A stretch of DNA of 64,000 bases from Ascaphus truei. Its lineage: Eukaryota > Chordata > Amphibia > Anura > Ascaphidae. Made by a program: the position numbers and the translations under genes. This document shows positions 35,625 through 47,166 of this stretch, piece after piece; position 1 is the first letter of the stretch, and every line of letters begins with the position of its first letter. A model generated the notes under the pieces. It saw nothing but the letters and a program-made list of their open reading frames with translations, made no database searches and was not told where the DNA came from. The stretch is taken from assembly GCA_036426205.1 (NCBI GenBank), contig CM071568.1:121444225-121508224 (forward strand), read 5' to 3'.

Positions 35625-36300
35625 GAGAAGGAAAAGGGAGAGAGAAGAAAAGGGAGAGAGAGAGAAAGAAAAGGGAGAGAGAGCGAAAAAGACCACACCA
35701 AAGAGAGAGAAAGGGAAAGAAGGAGAGATGCAGGGAAAAGAAGAGAGGGGCAGCGAAAAAGGGGAGAAAGAAAGGCAAAACAGAGAGAAGGGAAGAAAAG
35801 GGGAGAGAAGGGAGAAAAAGGGAGAGAAGGGAGAAAAAGAGTAGAAGGGAAGAAAAAGGAGAGAAGGGAGGAAAAACGGAGCGGAAGGGAGAAAAAAACG
35901 GAGCGAGGGGAAATACAAAAAGGAGGAGGGACAAAAACAAAAGGAGAGAAGGGGAAATCAAATAAGGAGAGACGAAGAGAAGCCAAAGGAGAGCAAAGGA
36001 AAAAGGCGAAAAAAAGGAGAAAAAGGAAGAGAAGGGACGAGACAGGGAAAGAGCGCGAGGGAAAGACGCAGGAAGACGACCAGGTCAGGGACGACACACC
36101 AAGGAGAGAAGGGAGAATAAAAAAACGAGAGAAGGGAGCACACGGCGCGAAGGGATAGAACAGGAGCGAAGAAAACAGGAGAGAAGGGAGAAAGGCGAGA
36201 GGGAGACAAAAAGGGAGCCGGCAACACGAATTCGAGCAGGTAGACCCCCCTGCGGAGAGAAGGATCGACCCAGAGGAGAGCAGGGCCAACCAAGGAGAGA
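35625..36300. repeat. Polypurine tract ((GAGAAGG)n-like), ~675 bp
   Basis: The + strand is almost pure A and G in GAGAGAAGGGAGAAAAA-type units, with scattered pyrimidines increasing toward 36300. Long minus-strand frames (35528-36289) of Ser, Phe, Leu and Pro are artefacts. Confidence 0.95.
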
Positions 36301-36336
36301 AAGTAAAAATCTTAGCTCCGTTAGACCCCTGCTATA

Positions 36337-36580
36337 ATGTCTCTCCCTTCATCTCCTTCTCCCCATTCTACTCAACGTTTCCCCCCGTCTAGTACTGTCT
36401 CCCACCGTCTTCCGTTCTCCAAATTTCTCCCTTTTCCCCCCACCCCCACAACCAGTACGCTTACCCCCACCCCCCACACCACACAGTCGTTTTCCCCCCC
36501 CCAACCCCACACCAGTTCGTTTTGTTCCCCCCCCCCCACCACACCAGTCCGTTTTTGCCCCCTACCCCCTTCTTCTACTT
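36337..36580. repeat. Polypyrimidine tract with CCAGT-C spaced units
   Basis: The + strand turns to C/T-rich sequence with recurrent CACACCAGT(T/C)CGTTTT between C-runs. The strand asymmetry is opposite to that of the preceding tract. Confidence 0.85.
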
Positions 36581-36847
36581 CTCTCGGCTAGAAATCCCAT
36601 GTTTGTGTTCGGTGTAGTGACGGAGCATTACAACACGCCCTCTCTCTTCCCATTGGTCAGAGCAGGGTCACGTGACCCTGCTCTGAGCCTGAAAGTATCT
36701 CTCCGGTGTCTCCTCAAGCACAAAGCTTGGGAGAGCGTGCGGGAGGATTCCCATTCACAGAGGTAAGCGCGCCAAGCGCATAGCGAGCTCAGCGCCAGCG
36801 GGGACTCAGCCTTACCAGTGGCCAAATTATTGGTTAGCATTATACCC

Positions 36848-36953
36848 CTTGCACAGTTGCCTTTCATATAGCTATTTTATTTCCTGTGAAGAAAAATATT
36901 ACCACTTGCACAGTTGCCTTTCATATGGCTATTTTTCTTCACGGGAAATAAAA
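36848..36953. repeat. Short combined direct and inverted repeat
   Basis: CTTGCACAGTTGCCTTTCAT occurs at 36848 and 36905 (31-bp direct repeat, one mismatch). TTTTATTTCCTGTGAAGAAA (from 36875) is inverted at 36930-36953. This pattern suggests a local template switch. Confidence 0.75.
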
Positions 36954-37724
36954 TGCTTGATAAAAATAATTGTAATTAGGAAATGGCATTGGCAGACTCT
37001 GCAATCCCTCCAAAAAAAATGTTTCCCTCCGTAATTACATAAAATCAACGCATTTAAAATGTATATTTTTTTCTTCCTTCGAGTCCTGTTAAAAAAGAAA
37101 TGTTAAATACATTTGTATCTGTTAGTTTCATGAGACACGGAAACAGTCATTTTTTCCTAGATGAAAAGTACAAGAAACAAAGCAGCAATCATTGTACCAC
37201 AAAACAATCATTACTGTGGAAACTGTAATAAGGCTCGTTAAAAGGCTGCATAACAAACATGAATATTTTTAATTTAGTTAGTGGAAAGAATACTGCTGCA
37301 CAGCGGTTTCTGAAAACAATCAACAACTGTTTATTGCAGTTAATATTAGTGAGATGTGATTGATTGTCGTATTCAGCATTTTAATGAATTTATACTGTCA
37401 CCAATCATTACAAGCATTTCTTCTGTGCCCATGTTTGTAATATTGCTTATAGCGATGGTTGTATCAGTACCAAACAGAAACATAGAGAAACTTTTTTGAC
37501 GCTGTTTTTTTTTGTCAACCATACACCTGACCAAAGTTGTGCAAATGTGTTCAAATTTGACTTGCACATTTTTATGCGGTTTTCTCTTCATGTTTGAATT
37601 TTCGTAGCAATTTTAGTGAACAATCACATTGCTCGTGAATTTGTGAAAATAGGCCTTGGTGCAACATTTTCACCGGATTACTGTAAAATGTTGTGACTAT
37701 CGCCAGAATTTCACAAAAAATGCA

Positions 37725-38252
37725 GTATATAAAGGGCCATGAGGATCTCAGCCCTGATTTCTCGCTACACACCAGGCCAACTCTTACGTTTTGCTCAAGG
37801 ATGTCGTCTACTGTATCTACCCCTTTTGTATCTAAAGTCCCCTCCTGCCTAAAACCTCTCACAATCACTGCCCCACACCTCAGGAATGCCCTACCCCTCA
37901 ATATCCAACTGGTACCCTCTCTCTCCATCTTTAGGACCTTTCTTAAAACACACCTCTTTGACGAAGCATATGGGTAGCTCCGCCGGCTGATACTATACAT
38001 CTCAGATGCACTGACCTTGGCCCCTTGCAGACACACTTACCATAGCACCCTCTTACTATGTTTGTAAGTTCTCCTTCTTCCCAGATTGTAAGCTCTTCCT
38101 TGCAGGGACTCCTTTTCCTATGGTTTTATGTCTGAAGCATTTATTGCCGTTATGTGTTATAATATTATGTCCTATGTATTACAGTTGTAAAGTGCTATGT
38201 ATCTGGCTGGTGCTATAGAAATAAGGATATACATACATACATACATACCATT
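37725..38252 (+). mobile_element. L2-type LINE 3' end, + strand
   Basis: An open frame (37693-37977) ends with the L2 C-terminal block, with LTITAPHLRNALPL and SLSIFRTFLKTHLF visible. The typical 3' UTR follows (GATTGTAAGCTCTTCCTTGC, about 38083-38102; then the GTAAAGTGCTATGTATCTGG region) and a CATA-repeat tail (38226-38250). It is strongly 5'-truncated. Confidence 0.88.
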
Positions 38253-39743
38253 TCCTTCTGTCTTCGAATTTGCTATGCACATTGACTTTAATTGCTTAAC
38301 AAATTTTGGGCAAAGTTTACCATTTTTGTGAAAAAATATTGTCAGGTGTCGCCTCATTTGCGAAATTGTGTGACAAAAAGGCACATCTCTTCACCTGACC
38401 ATGCCCATTAGAACTAATACTGTAGGCAGTTTGTACTGTTCAATGCTGTCATTTACTCAAAAATACAAGCTGTGTAATAACTGAAGCCACAGACTTCATG
38501 TGTACTTAGATGCAGGAAATCCCTCACATAAAAGGTGTGCTTTATTAGGGCAGCTGTTATCTGGTTTCTCGGCTATATTTTAAAGTAAATATTATCATAA
38601 GATCCACTTTACTGAGTGACACTGGGACATGCTAAATATGCATAAAGAAGAAGAGCAGGACCAATATTAAACACGCTAGAAACAGTCTAGTAAATTACCC
38701 TCTACAGTATGTCCATCAAGCTCAGTTATTTGACTTCACTTTTTGTCAGGTTAATCCAGAAGTTAAAGCAGCAAAACATAAGAACTCATATATGTTTTTT
38801 TTTTAATTTAAATAAATCAGTCGGAAGTATTAGATAATGTGACTTTAAAAACAAATTATCTACTCTTAATGCAATTTTTAATGAGTTTTAAATCTTCCTT
38901 TGATTTCTATAGCAGGTTTTAGCACAGCTCCCAAGCAGTGCTAGATATTTGTAACACTTTCCTGTTTGGAAAATTTGTGCCAATGTTCCCAGCAGTTTGA
39001 GCTGCAAACTGTAACATTATACAATTGTAAATTGTAGCTGCTGAGTTACTACTGAGGCGGCCCATTATGTTAGGCACACAGTCAGATTTTAACTTTTATA
39101 ACAGGAGCACCAAACTATTCCATCTTAGGTGATTGAATGGAATTGTACATTGCCACATGCTTTACTATAAATATAGGAAGAAAAAAAAGAAAGATAAGTT
39201 GGAATGTAGTATACTGCTTTAAATTCACACAAATCAGACAATCCTTCATTCTAAAATGCAAATCCCAACTTATTTTTCACTTTACCACCCCTAAAGAGCA
39301 AACATTCCCATAAAGTAATTCTTGTTTGGTAGAAGTTACTGCCTATATCAAATCTAAATAGCATTTCAATCCTTTTGGTTCTTTGTTTCAGTCATTTCTG
39401 AAAAAGCGTCCTGGTTTTATACTGTATCTGCTTCGGCAAATAGCGAGACGTGTTGGAGCGCCATGTTAATGATATAACCATGTCTACCGGTTGAGTTCCT
39501 TGTACCTCAATTTGGGAAACCCCTGCTGTATATTTCAATGACTAGAAAATCTTAAGGCATTTTAAATAGAATCCTGTATATTGTTCTTTCATTGTTTCAA
39601 AACATGCTTACCTGTCCTTTTCAATTTCATTTAGATGAGTTGCTTTTGCTTCCTGTGGAAGCAAATATCAGATCATTTGATTAAAGCCAATGTTGTTGTC
39701 AGTAGGAACCTTATTGTTATGCATGCCATATTTTGGTAGATAA

Positions 39744-41390
39744 TGTAGCCCTCTTACCCCACCCTAAGTGAGATTGGGGTGTGTAGGTGTATCTGACTAC
39801 TTCTAGTGTGGTGCTATACCTGTTTGCTCACAGGAGGGCTGAGCGTCCGCCATGGGGAACCTGGGCCATTATACTAGGGTACTTACTTCCAACGATGCAG
39901 CGCCTCCACTGCGATGGCTCCCACCATAGGGGGAGTGGTTCCTCGCAGGACAATCACAATATCGATACTCACACAGATATATATATATTAAACTGGGACT
40001 TTACTCACATGCAAGAAACAGATCACAGCAATATCAACATCATAACCTGTGTCCCTCTCTAGAGAGAACACTTACTGCGGTCGCGCAGGACGCTTCCCAA
40101 CACTAGGTGATCCCACCCAGTGTCCCGAGAATCCCCACCCAATTGTCCGCACTCTAATAGAGAAGTGGGTGACTGCGCAGTCACTAATTAATGTGTTTAG
40201 GCCTGTTGGTGCACAATATATAGTGAATACCTTCCAAGCACTCCGATGCTCGGGTCCGCAACAATCTTCTAAAAGGGTCAGACGTGCGGCAGTCCGTCTG
40301 ATCCTATCCAGGTATTCTCCGGAACCCAACAGGGTCCCACCGCTTCACGGGAAAACACAACCGAACACGGAAACACAACCGCATCACGGGAACAGCAACC
40401 GCCGCTATATCCCTATCTCTTTCTCACTACCCTAACGTGACAGGAACCCTAACCTAGGGCCTGTCCCTGATGAACCGCAACCTGGGGTGGCTTGGGGAAA
40501 TCTCCTAGGGCCTGCGGAGTAATAACTGCCCCACTCCCTTAACTCATCCCAGTCCTGACACTCACTGAACACTAACACTAACACTATGCACTGCAAACTT
40601 CATAACGCGTACAGCCAATTGCGCTGCACACTATCACTATGCCTCTTGTCAGGCCTCACAGCCATGCCAGCCCGATGTCCTGACAAGGACAGCACACAGA
40701 CAAGCACTCAAGGGCCGCGTCCCTATCTGGGCCGTCCCTCAACACTTACCCACTAAACCTCTGGGGGGAGTTTGGGGCCTTACTTGGGATGTGGGGACCT
40801 TACTCGATGCAGGAGCTGCACATGCTCTCTGCACCCTTCCTCCCTCACCGCTCCCCAGCTCCAACTGCCGTTCTCAGCGCGCGAAATGTATTTATGGCCC
40901 TTGGAGATTCTTGGCCCTTATTGGCCACACAGGAGGCACCTGATGTGCTTGCCCCTAAGCCCTTATGGGAGTTGTAGTCCTGGAGGCTGTGCAAATACAT
41001 TGGGGCCGCGTGCGCACTTGCCCTGCGCATGGCGAGTCTTTGGAGGCCACCTCAACCCTTCCTGCACTCTCTACACTCGCGCGACTTCTCCCTAGCCTGG
41101 GGCCTTACACTGCGCTGCGCGATCACTGCGCATGCGCGAGTCTCTCCCAATGGCGGCGCCTCCTCGCTAGCTGCCGGGGACCGCAGCAACGCGATCGCGG
41201 CCTTAGCAACAGCCCGATCGCGTCCCCGGCAACCAGCCTGCCCGCGGAGATAGCACGCTACTCCTGCTTCGGCCCCCACCTTTGAAAGCAGCCGTAGGTC
41301 CGTCGCTGGCATCCGCCCCACCGGCGCACCCGCGACCACGATGTCCAAGGGAGGGGGGGGTCTCTAGGAGCTGCTGGGACCTGGGTTACA
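39744..41390 (-). repeat. 3' LTR of the LARD-like element
   Basis: It is 1,647 bp and matches 43917-45562 end to end, with many one- or two-base indels. It contains a short (TA)n at 39977-39988 and a G+C-rich, CpG-rich half (about 40850-41340). A TATA-like CATAAATAC lies on the minus strand near 40885. Confidence 0.9.
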
Positions 41391-43916
41391 CTCTCCCCCT
41401 GGTGGAAAATCCAAGTCCCCGCTTGGGGAACGACATCAATCAACATAATAGTTTATACAAGCAAAATGCACAGCATAGAAAATACAACTCATCACATGGC
41501 AATTTATGACTGGGGTACAATGAAATTCACACATAATACCGAGGCTAGCTGAGACCATTTGGGGAGCCCTAATTGACATGTTGGGGGTGGTACCTCACTT
41601 TTGCGTCCGTGGAGCCTCCCTAGAAAAATTTTGGAGAGCAACTCTAAAGCGACAGTTACTGGTCTTCGACTACTTCCTCCCCACTGGTGGAAGGAGTAGC
41701 ACAGTGTCTTGAATTGTGCCTTTAACCCGGTCATCCGCGGCAGGATGCGGCAGACCAGGAGGCCAGGACCTTTTCCGCGGTCCACGACTTGGCGAATGGT
41801 ACACTCTTTTTGGTTAAAGGAGGCAGATTTCCCTGAATCTCTCTCCTCACAGTCTTTATCCCATATTTTTGTGAGGGGCCACTGAGAAGCGAGCACTGGA
41901 CAATGTCTCGGTTTCACACCTGGCAGGGGGAAAGAGTAGACAACCTTACCCCTGCGGTGATTCAACGGGGGCCACAGGTCCTCGGGACGCTTGTCAGTTC
42001 CCGCCTCGGCTGTCTTGGGACCTGCCCCGGCACTTCTGGGGCAGTCCACTTACGCGCTGAAAACTCGGGCGTTGGTCCCAGTCCTGGGACCACTTGTGTC
42101 GGAGCGCACGGCACATACTCGTTCAGAAGCCGCAACTATGGCCTTTCTTCACGGCCAGCTCATCGGAGATTGTGGGGAGTTAGGGAGTTTCCTTACCACT
42201 CCAATGGCTTGGGATGGATTCTCCCAAGGAGGACACCTCCGCCAGGACGCGATGTAGAGGGGAGCCCTTCACCCAGGTGACAGACTTAAGGAACCATCGT
42301 GCTCCGCGGTCACTGGAGCTCACCCCGACACCCCTGGGGAGTCGAACTACCCTAATCTCTGTTTGGTAACTGGTCCCCTCCTAGGACCGATGGTACCTCG
42401 TTTAGTAGGTTCGGACTGACCATTGTAGGGCGCACGGGCCCACAGCAGGGTCCGCAACCATGGGGTACACCTCCTCCAGGGCACACAGGCCCACAGCAGG
42501 CTCTGTATCCGCCGAACGAATGTGAGATTGGTCGATAACTTCACTAGAGTGGTCCGCCGGCAGGCGCATCACCACGAGAGTTGTCGCTGGAATCACTAAA
42601 AAATGGGGGTATAGACACCTTACCCTGATTCGGCATCGGTTGTCTGGGCTCTGTGGTGTTCCTGCTCTACCACTAAGCCGCCCCTTTGAGAGGTCTGGAA
42701 CCGGTTCGGCAACATGGTGTGAACACCGGGGCCACTGGAATTAGGACAGACCTGATTAGCAATGTCACTCACGTTGCAGAGGGGTCGGCTTCCCCCTTCT
42801 TCTTTAACTGCCTCCGTAGCTGGGGTGTAATAGGCTTCAAGAACGCACACCGCAGCATTCACATTCGGCCTCCCAAGCAGTGCACCTCTAGAGCAGTCAC
42901 AGGTGGGACTAAAACATTGTATACCGGTTCTCCGCATACCTCAGTCGTCTTGAAGTCTAGCGGTAAACTGGGACAATTCGGCTCCCTCGTATATGCTTCT
43001 TGCAGGCAGAGGGCACATTAACATAAGGCCATCTACTCACTGGCGCTCGCCAGGCCACATACACATTGGGGGTGTATGTCCTGACAGTCTCCTCTCTCAT
43101 CCTCATCCTCAGAAGAAAGAGTCTATTATGGCATCACGTATGGTTGAAGATACAAGGTTGCTCCCCCGGTGGAATCTGAAGGAGGGGCACTTTACAAGGG
43201 AGTGGTTCTGGCTCTGTGCTGAGTCACTCACAGTGCAGGGCGCGGGGTCAGGGTTTCGCGCCCAACCCGGACAATACTCTGCAAACAATTTCGTTGCACA
43301 GTCCTGGTGTCCTCCCGACTTGGCGGGAGCCACCATCTTAGGTGTGACTCACTAGTAGAGAGAACTCATTTAATCACGTTTCTGCAATTACGCTAGGGCT
43401 CTCTGTTAGATAGGGGGGTAGGCCTTCTGGTTTTTCCGCCAATCCCGGACAGTTTTCCTCAACCAATCTAGTGCGGCTTGCAGTCAGCAGACAGTGCGTT
43501 CTCCTGTGTTGCGGAGACGCCATTTTACTAGGTCGGTCGTAAACTAGGGGTATCCCTCAGACGGGCCCCGGCATACACAGGGTGGGCGGTGCCTCTGCCG
43601 GCATATATCCCAGGGGGTGCTACAAAAAGTATCGATTTCCATAGGGCCGTGGGATCGTGTTGCTTCCTCTCTAAGAAACATGCGTGCGGCCACCCAGCCA
43701 TTTTACGCATATTTAGTACTGAACCTCAACCGCGGGCATAGTTGCGGAAGGCCTCCTACTGCCACTACCGCCAGGCTCCCATATATGCCTCAAAGCCCAG
43801 GCAACGGACCTCGTGTCCGGACTTCACAAAACATGGCGACAAAAAAATTGAGGACTTGGACATTGGGAAAAAATGGAACAGGCACCCAGGTTCTGTCATC
43901 CAGCAGCGCCTCCAAA
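41391..43916 (-). other. Internal region of the LARD-like element
   Basis: The region is 2.5 kb. The longest minus-strand open frame (41504-42049, 181 codons) shows no zinc knuckle, protease, RT or integrase motif. The polypurine tract is at 41391-41405 and the primer-site candidate at 43900-43916. The region may serve mainly as packaging RNA; that is inference. Confidence 0.6.
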
Positions 43917-45562
43917 TGTAGCCCTCTTACCCCCCACCCTAAGTGAGATTGGGGTGTGTAGGTGTATCTGACTAACTTCTAGTGTGGTGCGATACCTGTT
44001 GGCTCACAGGAGGCTGAGCGTCGCATGGGAACCTGGGGCCATTATAACTAGGGTACTATTCCAACGATGCAGCGCCTCCACCTGCGATGGCTCCCACCAT
44101 AGGGGGAGGGGTTCCTCGCAGGACAATCACAATATCGATACTCACAAAGTATATATATATATAACTAGGGACTACTCAACATGCAAGAAACAGTCACACA
44201 GCAATATCAAACATCATACCTGTGTCCCCTCTAGAGGAGACATTACTGCGTCGGCAGGACGCTTCCCAACACTAGGTGATCCCACCCAGTGTCCGAGATC
44301 CCCACCCAATGTCCCGCACTTAATAGAGAAGTGGGTGACTGCGCAGTCACTAAATTAATGTGTTAGGCCTGTTGGTGCAACTATATATAGTGAATACCTT
44401 CCAAGCACTCCGATGCTCGGTCCCGCAACAATCTTCAAAAGGGTCAGACGTGCGATGCATCCGTCTGATCCTATCCAGGTAATTCCAGGAACCCACGAGG
44501 GTCCCACCGCTTCACGGAAACACAACCGAATCACGGGAAACAACCCCACCGCATCACGGGAACAGCAACCACCGCTATATCCCTATCTCTTTCACACTAA
44601 CCCTACGTGACAGGAACCCTAACCTAGGGCCTGTCCCCTGATGAACCGCAACCTGGGTGGCTTGGGGAAATCCTCCCTAGGGCCGTGCGGAGTAATAAAC
44701 CTGCCCCACTCCCTTAACTCATCCCAGTCCTGACACTCACTGAACCCATAACACTAACACTAACAATACGCACTGCAAACTTCATAACGCGTAACAGCAC
44801 TTGCTGCACACTATCACTATGCCTTCTTGTCAGGCCTCACAGCATGCCAGCCGTGATTCATGACACAGACAGCACACAGACACACGCACTAAGGGCGCGT
44901 CCCTATCTGGGCCCGTCCCTCAACACTTAACCCATAACCTGGTGGGGAGTTGCGGCTTACTTGGGAGATGTGGGGAACCTTACACTCGATGCAGGAGCTG
45001 CACATGCTCTCTGCACCCTTCCTTCCCTCACAGTCCCCAGCTCCACTGCCGTTCTCAGCGCGCGAAAGTATCTTATTGCTCCCTTGAGATCTTGGCCCTT
45101 ATTGGCCACACGAGCACCTGATGTGCTTGCCCCTAAGCCTCATGGGAGTTGGTAGTCCGTGGAGGCTGCAATACGTGGGGGCCGCGTGCGCAACTTGCCC
45201 TGCGAATGCGCGAGTCTTTGGAGGCCACCTCAACCCTTCCTGCACTTTCTCTACACTCGCGCGACTTCTCCAGCTCTGGGCCTTACCTGCGCCTGCGCGC
45301 ATCACTGCGCATGCGCGAGTTCTCGAAAGGCGGCGCCCTCCTCGCTAGCTGCCGGGACCGCAAGCAACGCGATCGCGGACTTAGCAACAGCCCGATCGCG
45401 TTCCCCGGCAAACCAGCCTGCCACGGAGATAGCACGCTACTCCCTGCTTCGGCCCCCACTTTGGAAGCAGCCGTCGGGTCCGTCGCTGGCTCCGGCGGCA
45501 CCCGCGACCACGCTGCTCCAAGGGAGGGGGGTCTCTAGGAGCTGCTGGAGACCTGGGTTACA
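43917..45562 (-). repeat. 5' LTR of the LARD-like element
   Basis: It is 1,646 bp, the partner of 39744-41390, with the same termini and contents. Most differences are single-base indels rather than substitutions. Confidence 0.9.
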
Positions 45563-45674
45563 CTAACATCATATAAGAACATACAATACTAGTGTAATAA
45601 ATGATCTATTTGAGATGTCTTTTGAAGGTCCTAAAAATCCTGATACCAGAAAGTTACATGGAGTTTGTATAAAT

Positions 45675-46057
45675 CCACAATACGATATAAATAACACAAT
45701 GGGAAAAAGTGCTTCAGACAAACGTAACATTTAGGAAGAGGAGTCCCTGCTCCGAAGAGCTTACAATCTAATTGGTTGGTAGGAAGAACGTACAGAGACA
45801 GTAGGAGGGCGTTCTGGTAAGTGCGCCTGCAAGGGGCCAAGGTTAATGTATGAGGTGTTAATTATCAGCCATCGAGCTACTCATATGCTTCCTTAAGCAG
45901 GTGGGTTTTAAAGGTGGATAGAGAGGGTGCTAGTCGGATATTGAGGGGAAGGACATTCCAGAGGTGTGGGGCAGTCAGTGAGAAAGGTTTAAGGCGGGAG
46001 AGGGCTTTGGATACAAAAGGGGTAGAAAGAAGACATCCTTGAGCAGAACGCAAGAGC
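45675..46057 (-). mobile_element. L2-type LINE 3' end, minus strand
   Basis: The C-terminal coding block (45877-46070 on the minus strand, with FSLTAPHLWNVLPL and APSLSTFKTHLLKEAYE) and the 3' UTR (TTGTAAGCTCTTCGGAGCAG, about 45751-45770) closely match the copy at 10.0-10.5 kb. Confidence 0.88.
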
Positions 46058-46090
46058 GTATTGTAATACGTACAATTAACACCACAGTGA

Positions 46091-46215
46091 AGGAGAAGGA
46101 GTGGCTCAGTGAGAAGAGACACTGACCAGCACAGAGTTTGAAGCAGGTTCAATTCCCGGTGTCGGCTCCTTGTGACCTTGGGCAAGTCCCTTTATCTCCC
46201 TGTGCCTCACTTTTG
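46091..46215 (+). mobile_element. MIR-like CORE-SINE
   Basis: A tRNA-like head has an A-box-like GTGGCTCAGTGAGAAG (46101-46116) and a B box GGTTCAATTCC (46146-46156). It is followed by the MIR/CORE block TGTGACCTTGGGCAAGTCCC ... CTCCCTGTGCCTCA (46171-46209). This tRNA-head plus core order is that of MIR and other CORE-SINEs, which use L2 for retrotransposition. An L2 3' end lies 34 bp upstream in the opposite orientation. Confidence 0.85.
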
Positions 46216-46816
46216 GTGCTTGTTCCGTTCAGTATTGCGATACAAATGCCACCTGCATACATACTATTACCCTGATGCAAACTCTCGGATGTAAGCGTTG
46301 AGCTATTTGTGTAAAACCAGGATAAAGGATGCAATCTAAATAGTACAGCAGTGATGCATACAATATAAATGTAATTCTGATCATTATATCCTTATTAACA
46401 TTTTATAAGGAGATGAAGAGGACCATATTACCCTCTACAATGTGATACATTAGGCAAGTGTTTCTTCATGTAATAATTTGTTCAGTATGCTGTTTAAATT
46501 ATAGCATATCAGGTTTCTGAATGGATAGCATCAACTCAGAGGGGAGTGTAGAAAATCCTTTACAATATGTAAAACATATTGGTACACACTAGCTTTTTGA
46601 ATGTACAGCACACCGCACCATTTGGAGAATTCCTGAATATTATAACGTTTGAGGGCTATGCACTAAATGATCATTGGCATATGGATGGTGTGAGAGAGAA
46701 ATATTCTGCGGCAGAACAATAAACTGTTTTTAATTACAATGGCGATAAATAAATAAAGATATACATACATTTCTTACATTCGGTGCAAACCTGTTAGCTA
46801 GATCATCCAGAATATA

Positions 46817-47164
46817 CAGATGCAGCGGCCGTTATTCGAACACCATGCAGTGTATACCTCGGAATACCCCTGTCATGGCGCGGGATTTCTTCCAACCGTT
46901 CCGCCTTAAGACGCGAGTGCAGAAAATAGCATTTTAGTGTCCTGACTTTTCAACACCTGAAATTGACACAGTAGCACAGTACTGTACACATTACAATTTA
47001 TTCATTTCATTGCACACAAAAAAACAGAATCCATAAAATTCAAACAAAGCAACCGCGATAAACACGTGTGCCTGGTGTGATTGGCGGCATTAATGCCGCG
47101 TGGAATACAGCAGAGAACACAAAAATGGCTCTGTGATTCATTCGAATAACGGCCGCTGCATGTG
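46817..47164. mobile_element. TA-flanked MITE (family B, copy 2), 348 bp
   Basis: CAGATGCAGCGGCCGTTATT begins the left end and its reverse complement (with changes) the right end. TA lies at 46815-46816 and 47165-47166. It is alignable over most of its length with 18965-19321, including TGTCATGGCGCGGGATT and CAACCGCGATAAACACGTGT. Confidence 0.88.
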
Positions 47165-47166
47165 TA

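Larger units (their letters stand above)
35278..36811. mobile_element. PIF/Harbinger-like non-autonomous element
   Basis: The ends are inverted: the left GGCTGAGACTGAGTCCCCGC and the minus-strand right end GGCTGAGTCCCCGCTGGCGC continue as near matches through GCTGAGCTCGCT (about 45 bp). They are flanked by the trinucleotide TTA at 35275-35277 and 36812-36814, the usual Harbinger target. The 1,534-bp interior is filled by polypurine and polypyrimidine tracts. There is no transposase. Confidence 0.75.
39744..45562 (-). mobile_element. Non-autonomous LTR retrotransposon (LARD-like), 5.8 kb
   Basis: Two long direct LTRs (39744-41390 and 43917-45562) enclose 2,526 bp without recognisable gag or pol. 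The LTRs share TGTAGCCC...GGGTTACA termini. Orientation is minus: next to the right LTR lies a primer-site candidate (TTTGGAGGCGCTGCTGG on the minus strand), and next to the left LTR a polypurine tract (CCAGGGGGAGAG on the minus strand). The flanks (ATAA and CTAA) are at best a weak target duplication. It would need proteins from another element. Confidence 0.85.

Noticed and set aside
35528..36289. 253-codon minus-strand frame rich in Phe, Ser, Leu and Pro
   Set aside because: By-product of the polypurine tract; no motif and no gene context.
41504..42049. 181-codon frame as a gag gene of the LARD-like element
   Set aside because: No zinc knuckle, capsid block or protease motif, and other frames here are also open because of G+C-rich composition.
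39739..45567. A clean target-site duplication for the LARD-like element
   Set aside because: The flanks read GATAA and CTAAC; at best 3 of 4 bases agree, so it is not claimed.
46101..46160. A functional tRNA gene
   Set aside because: A and B boxes are present, but there is no cloverleaf or anticodon arm and a MIR core follows; it is a SINE.
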